Below are positions 59,656-64,000 of a stretch of 64,000 bases of DNA, piece by piece. The position numbers were made by a program, and so were the translations under genes. The stretch's first letter is position 1; the number at the start of each line of letters is the position of its first letter. Source of the DNA: Rhodobacter sp. (lineage in GTDB: Bacteria > Pseudomonadota > Alphaproteobacteria > Rhodobacterales > Rhodobacteraceae); assembly GCA_020637555.1 (NCBI GenBank), contig JACKKF010000013.1, positions 708,001-772,000 of the forward strand, read 5' to 3'. The notes under the pieces are model-generated. The model ran no database searches. It saw nothing but the letters and a program-made list of their open reading frames with translations, and was not told where the DNA came from.

Positions 59656-61878
59656 ATGAGCCGCTTGCCCTCGAAACCCGATCTGATCCGCTGGCTGTCC
59701 GAACAGGACGGCCGCCCCACGCTGCGCGATATCGCCCGCGCCCATGGCATAAAGGGCGGTTCGGACAAGGTGGACCTGAAACGCCTGCTGGCGGAACTGG
59801 AAGCCGAGGGCCACTATACCCGGCGCAAACGGCGCTTCATCGACGGCGCCCTGCCGCCGGTGGGGATCGTGCGCATCAGCGGTGCCGACGATCAGGGCGA
59901 TCTGCTGGCCGAACCCGCCGACTGGCGCAGCGACGCGCCGCCGCCGCGCATTCAGGTGATCGAACGCCCGGGACAGCCTGCCATGGGGCCCGGCGACCGG
60001 GTTCTCGCCAAGCTGACCGAGGTGCGCGATGGCTATCACGCCCACCCGATCCGCCGCTTGCAGGCCGGCCCGCGCGCGGTGCTGGGCATCTATCGCGCCG
60101 GGTCCGAGGGGGGGCGCATCCTGCCCATCGACAAGGGCGCCGACATGGAATGGCGCGTGGCCAGCGTGGATGCCGCCGGCGCCAGGGACGGCGAACTGGT
60201 CGAGGCCGAGCAGACCGGCCCCGCCCGCCTGGGGTTGCCGCGCGCGCGCATCGTCAAACGGCTGGGCGACCCGGGCGCGCCACGCGCGGTGTCCCTGATC
60301 GCGATCCACCAGCACGGCATACCCGACCGCTTCCTGCCCGAGACCCTGGCCGAAGCCGAGGCCGCGCTGGACCTGCCCTCAGGCCGGCGCGAGGATCTGC
60401 GCGACCTGCCGCTTCTGACCATCGACCCGTCGGATGCCCGCGACCATGACGATGCCGTCTGCGCCGAACGCGATGGTGACGGCTTCACCGTCTGGGTCGC
60501 CATCGCCGATGTCGCCGCCTATGTCCGCCCGGGGTCGGCGCTGGACCACGAGGCGCGGATGCGTGGCAATTCCACCTATTTCCCCGATCGCGTGGTGCCG
60601 ATGCTGCCCGACCGTCTGTCGGGCGACCTCTGCTCGCTGCACGAGGGCGTCGATCGGCCGGTTCTGGCGGTGTGCCTCAGCGTCAATGCACAGGGGGAAA
60701 AGACCGCCCATCGGTTCACGCGCGCGATGATGCGTTCGCGCGCCTCGCTCAGCTATGAGCAGGCGCAGGCCGCCTTCGAGGGGCGCGCGGACGCCCGGAC
60801 CGCGCCGTTGGCCGAGGGGCTGAACACGCTTTATGCCGCGTGGAAGGCGACCCTTGCCGCGCGCGCGATACGCCAGCCGCTCGACCTCGATCTGCCGGAA
60901 CGGCGCATCGTGCTGGGCGAGGATGGCGCCGTGCAATCCGTGGCCTTCAAGGACCGGCTCGACGCCCACAAGGTGATCGAGGAATTCATGGTCATGGCCA
61001 ATGTTGCCGCCGCCGAAGAGTTGATTGCCCACCGCTCGCCGCTGCTGTTCCGCGTGCACGAGGAACCGGCGCTGGAAAAGATCGACGCCCTGCGCGAGGT
61101 GGCCCAGGGGGCCGGGCTGACGCTGGCCAAGGGCCAGGTCCTGCAAACCCGCCACCTGAACAGGCTGTTGGCGGATGCCAGCAACACCGAGTTCGACGAA
61201 CTGATCAACATGGCCACGCTGCGGTCCATGACGCAAGCCTATTACGCGCCCGAGAACTTCGGCCACTTCGGCCTCGCACTGAAGAATTACGCGCATTTCA
61301 CCTCGCCGATCCGGCGCTATTCCGACCTGATCGTGCATCGCGCGCTGATCGCGGCCCATCGCTGGGGCGATGACGGGCTCTCGGATCGGGATGTCGAAAC
61401 TCTCGGCGAGACGGCGAAACAGATCTCGGATACCGAGCGTCGCTCGATGGCGGCCGAACGCGACACCACCGACCGCTATCTCGCCGCTTTCATGGCCGAC
61501 CGCATCGGTGCCAGCTTTACCGGGCGCATCGCGGGCGTGGCGCGTTTCGGGCTGTTCGTGAAGCTCGATGAAACCGGCGCCGACGGGTTGGTGCCGATCC
61601 GGTCGCTGGGGGACGAATATTTCCGCCACGATGCCGACACCCAGACCCTGACCGGCGAAAAGACCGGCACGACCCTTGGGCTGGGGCAGCGCGTCACCGT
61701 CAAGCTGGCCGAGGCCGAGGCCATGACCGGCGGCCTGGTCCTGGAACTGATCGAAGTCGAGGGCACCCCGCTCGCCCGCGCCCGCCGGGGGCGCTCGGGC
61801 CGCTACGCACCGCGCAAGAGCGCCGCCGCGAAATCCGCCAGACACAAGGCCAGGCGCAAACGCGAACGCCAGCGGTAA
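59656..61878 (+). CDS. rnr: Ribonuclease R
   Basis: The 740-residue 3'-5' exoribonuclease has an N-terminal winged-helix region (to about 60), cold-shock domains, the RNB catalytic domain with DPSDARDHDDAV near 258 (metal-binding aspartates), GNSTYFPDRVVPMLP near 305, and HFTSPIRRYSDLIVHR near 548. An S1 domain (about 615-695) and a Lys/Arg-rich tail follow. It degrades structured RNA. It ends 11 bp before the repeat element shared with the 48.4 kb region. Confidence 0.95.
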   Translation: MSRLPSKPDLIRWLSEQDGRPTLRDIARAHGIKGGSDKVDLKRLLAELEAEGHYTRRKRRFIDGALPPVGIVRISGADDQGDLLAEPADWRSDAPPPRIQVIERPGQPAMGPGDRVLAKLTEVRDGYHAHPIRRLQAGPRAVLGIYRAGSEGGRILPIDKGADMEWRVASVDAAGARDGELVEAEQTGPARLGLPRARIVKRLGDPGAPRAVSLIAIHQHGIPDRFLPETLAEAEAALDLPSGRREDLRDLPLLTIDPSDARDHDDAVCAERDGDGFTVWVAIADVAAYVRPGSALDHEARMRGNSTYFPDRVVPMLPDRLSGDLCSLHEGVDRPVLAVCLSVNAQGEKTAHRFTRAMMRSRASLSYEQAQAAFEGRADARTAPLAEGLNTLYAAWKATLAARAIRQPLDLDLPERRIVLGEDGAVQSVAFKDRLDAHKVIEEFMVMANVAAAEELIAHRSPLLFRVHEEPALEKIDALREVAQGAGLTLAKGQVLQTRHLNRLLADASNTEFDELINMATLRSMTQAYYAPENFGHFGLALKNYAHFTSPIRRYSDLIVHRALIAAHRWGDDGLSDRDVETLGETAKQISDTERRSMAAERDTTDRYLAAFMADRIGASFTGRIAGVARFGLFVKLDETGADGLVPIRSLGDEYFRHDADTQTLTGEKTGTTLGLGQRVTVKLAEAEAMTGGLVLELIEVEGTPLARARRGRSGRYAPRKSAAAKSARHKARRKRERQR

Positions 61879-61888
61879 GCCCCCTCAT

Positions 61889-61967
61889 CTTGTCCGAAAT
61901 ACGCACGGGGATTTTCAAGGGGTCCGTGGACCCCTTGAAGCGGGGCGGCGGGGCGGCCCCCCCACCG
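61889..61967. repeat. Intergenic repeat/terminator element between rnr and valS
   Basis: The segment begins TTGTCCGAAATACGCA and contains a perfect hairpin, arms TTCAAGGGGTCC (61914-61925) and GGACCCCTTGAA (61928-61939) with a 2 nt centre, then a GGGGCGGC/GCCCCC-rich stretch. It is the compact counterpart of 48391-48534. The stem differs in sequence between copies but stays paired. Located between convergent genes, it probably serves as a two-way terminator. Confidence 0.65.
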
Positions 61968-61969
61968 GG

Positions 61970-64000
61970 TCACACCATCGCGCTGAGCTTCGCCAGAACC
62001 TCGCGCAGTCGCGCCGCTTCGTCGGCTTTCTCGGCCAGTTGCCCGCGCGCCTCCTCGACCACCTCGTCCGCCGCATTGGCGACGAAGCGCGGGTTGTTCA
62101 GCCGGCCTTCCAGCCCGCCGATGTCCTTTTCCAGCTTCTCCAGGCTCTTGCCCAGGCGCTGCGCTTCCGCCGCGATGTCGATCACACCCTCCAGTGGCAG
62201 CGCATAGGTCGCGCCCTCGACCGCCACGGTCAGCGCGGCCTTGGGCACCGTCTGGCCCGTGTGCAGCCCGTCGATCCGCGCCAGGCGTTCGATCAGCACC
62301 TCGTTGCGGGCATAGGCGGCCGCGGCGCCGGCATCCTGGTCGACCACCAGCATCGGCAGTTTCAGACCCACCGGCACCCGCATCTGCGCGCGCGACGAGC
62401 GCACGCTTTCGATCAGGTTCAGCACCCAGCCCATCTCGCGGTCGGCATCCGCATCGGCCACGTCCAGACCATAGGTCGGCCAGTCGGCGTGCACGCACAT
62501 CTTGGCGCGCGGGCCGGTCAGCGCCCACAGCTCTTCGGTAATGAAGGGCATGATCGGGTGCAACAGGATCACGCACTGATCCAGCACCCAGCGCATCGTG
62601 GCGCGGGTTTCGCCGGCCAGGTCGCCGTCGAACAGCGGTTTGGCGAATTCCACATACCAGTCGCAGACCTTGCCCCAGACAAAGGCATAGAGCGCCTGCG
62701 CAGCATCGTTGAAGCGGTAGCTGGCAAAGGCTTCGTTCACCGCGGCCAGGGTGCGGGCGGTTTCACCGATGATCCAGCGGTTCACCGTGGCGGTGGCCTG
62801 CGGGATTTCGGCGACGGGCGCGCCCTCGAACACGCCGTTCATCTCGGCAAAGCGGGTGGCGTTCCACAGTTTGGTGGTGAAGTTGCGATAGCCGGTGATC
62901 CGCTGGGTATCGAGCTTCAGCACGCCGCCCAGGCTGGCCATCGCCGCATTGGTGAACCTGAGCGCATCGGCACCGAATTCGTCGATGATTTCCAGCGGGT
63001 CGATGACGTTGCCCAGCGACTTGGACATCTTCTTGCCCTTGGCATCGCGCACCAGGCCATGCAGATAGACCGTGTGGAACGGCACCTGATCGACCACGGC
63101 CAGTTGCATCATCATCATCCGGGCGACCCAGAAGAACAGGATGTCCTGCCCGGTGATCAGCACATCGGTGGGGAAATAGCGCGCCAGTTCCGGCGTCTGT
63201 TCCGGCCAGCCCAGCGTGCCGATGGGCCACAGGCCCGACGAGAACCAGGTGTCCAGCACATCGGGATCGCGGGTCAGCGTCTTGCCCGGGGCCATGGCCT
63301 GCGCCTCGGCTTCCGAGGCTGCGCAATACTGCTGGCCCAACTCGTCATACCACACCGGGATCTGGTGGCCCCACCACAGCTGGCGCGAGATGCACCAGGG
63401 TTCGATGTTCTCGAGCCAGTGGTAATAGGTCTTTTCGCCCGACTCCGGCAGGATCACCGTGTCGCCGTTGCGCACCGCGTCCAGCGCGGGGCCGACGATC
63501 TTCGAGGTATCGACAAACCACTGCCAGGTCAGGAAGGGTTCGATCACCACCTTGGAACGGTCGCCAAAGGGCTGCATGATCGGCTTGTCCTCGACCAGCG
63601 CCACGCGCTCCAGATGCTCGGCGCGGGTCTCGGGGTCGATCGACTTCTTCAGATAGGTGACGGCCAGCCCCTCGGCGGTGACCGCGTCGATCACCGCCTT
63701 GCGGGCCTCATACCGATCCAGCCCGCGCAGCTCGTCCGGCACCAGGTTGATGGCACTGACATCGCCCGCCTCGCGCTCGCCGCGCGCGATCTGCCCGGCG
63801 ATGGTCGCGCTTTCCTCATAGCTCAGGCCATCCGCGCGCATCCGCGCCTTGGTGTCCATCAGGTTGTAAAGCGGGATGCCGTTGCGCTGGGCCACGGCAT
63901 AGTCGTTGAAGTCATGCGCGCCGGTGATCTTCACCGCGCCCGAGCCGAAATTCGGATCGGGGTATTCGTCGGTGATGATCGGGATCAGGCGACGGTGTTC
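61970..64000 (-). CDS. valS: Valyl-tRNA synthetase ValS, N-terminus beyond window
   Basis: The frame is open from the right edge to the stop at 61970, giving the last 677 residues. Visible parts are the editing (CP1) domain start (GAVKITGAHDFNDY), the class I catalytic core with WWGHQIPVWYD, the KMSKSLGN loop at about 63010-63035, the anticodon-binding domain, and a C-terminal coiled coil (RLGKSLEKLEKDIGGLEGRLNN) typical of ValS. The HIGH motif lies outside the window. Confidence 0.95.
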   Translation of the reverse strand, partial: EHRRLIPIITDEYPDPNFGSGAVKITGAHDFNDYAVAQRNGIPLYNLMDTKARMRADGLSYEESATIAGQIARGEREAGDVSAINLVPDELRGLDRYEARKAVIDAVTAEGLAVTYLKKSIDPETRAEHLERVALVEDKPIMQPFGDRSKVVIEPFLTWQWFVDTSKIVGPALDAVRNGDTVILPESGEKTYYHWLENIEPWCISRQLWWGHQIPVWYDELGQQYCAASEAEAQAMAPGKTLTRDPDVLDTWFSSGLWPIGTLGWPEQTPELARYFPTDVLITGQDILFFWVARMMMMQLAVVDQVPFHTVYLHGLVRDAKGKKMSKSLGNVIDPLEIIDEFGADALRFTNAAMASLGGVLKLDTQRITGYRNFTTKLWNATRFAEMNGVFEGAPVAEIPQATATVNRWIIGETARTLAAVNEAFASYRFNDAAQALYAFVWGKVCDWYVEFAKPLFDGDLAGETRATMRWVLDQCVILLHPIMPFITEELWALTGPRAKMCVHADWPTYGLDVADADADREMGWVLNLIESVRSSRAQMRVPVGLKLPMLVVDQDAGAAAAYARNEVLIERLARIDGLHTGQTVPKAALTVAVEGATYALPLEGVIDIAAEAQRLGKSLEKLEKDIGGLEGRLNNPRFVANAADEVVEEARGQLAEKADEAARLREVLAKLSAMV

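Overview
The window is about 64 kb of GC-rich chromosomal DNA, densely packed with genes. Gene content suggests an alphaproteobacterium of the Rhodobacteraceae/Paracoccaceae: a three-subunit Mo formate dehydrogenase with FdsD, DUF4287, FolE2 beside MetZ, a SAM-II riboswitch, a tripartite tricarboxylate transporter, and the CCCGG-ATATTT-type intergenic repeats I associate with that family. This is inference from content; no rRNA or other taxonomic marker is present. I saw no tRNA, rRNA, CRISPR array, IS element or prophage.

Layout. 1-1.8 kb: the start of a glutamine synthetase-like gene and an N-formylglutamate amidohydrolase. 1.8-14.5 kb: a complete type II secretion system split into two converging blocks (gspGHIJKLMN on plus, gspCDEF on minus), with the prepilin peptidase divergent from gspG. 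Beyond gspC lie a TPR-like lipoprotein and two paralogous small exported proteins that could be substrates. 14.5-25.5 kb, all on minus: the fdsGBA-fdhD-fdsD formate dehydrogenase operon with a DUF4287 gene inside it, its LysR regulator, the modABC molybdate importer, a short ModE-like regulator and an odd E2-like acyltransferase lacking its catalytic His. Molybdenum import is thus grouped with the Mo enzyme. Two strong palindromes mark likely operators for the fds and mod promoters.

25.6-42.5 kb is mainly housekeeping and mixed catabolism: an MMPL/RND exporter with a small periplasmic partner, RNase D, a soluble lytic transglycosylase, a TPP enzyme, an MDR oxidoreductase, PobA, an alpha/beta hydrolase, a DapC-like aminotransferase, FtsK, a second hydrolase and one unknown gene with repeated CGATTC motifs upstream. 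42.7-48.3 kb: SAM-II riboswitch-metZ, folE2, a PfkB-family sugar kinase, TrkH and a DUF1203 protein.

48.5-59.6 kb is the most interesting accessory region. It holds a TctCBA importer, an aldehyde dehydrogenase, a class III PLP enzyme closely resembling ethanolamine-phosphate/phosphohydroxylysine phospho-lyases, an APH-fold kinase, a Tm-1-like (UPF0261) protein and DeoD. A divergent IclR regulator and an omega-transaminase lie on the other side. Kinase plus phospho-lyase plus aldehyde dehydrogenase suggests a pathway for an imported amino alcohol. A strong hairpin between tctC and tctB probably sets their expression ratio. 59.6-64 kb: RNase R and the 3' part of valS, converging on a repeat/terminator element also found at 48.4 kb.
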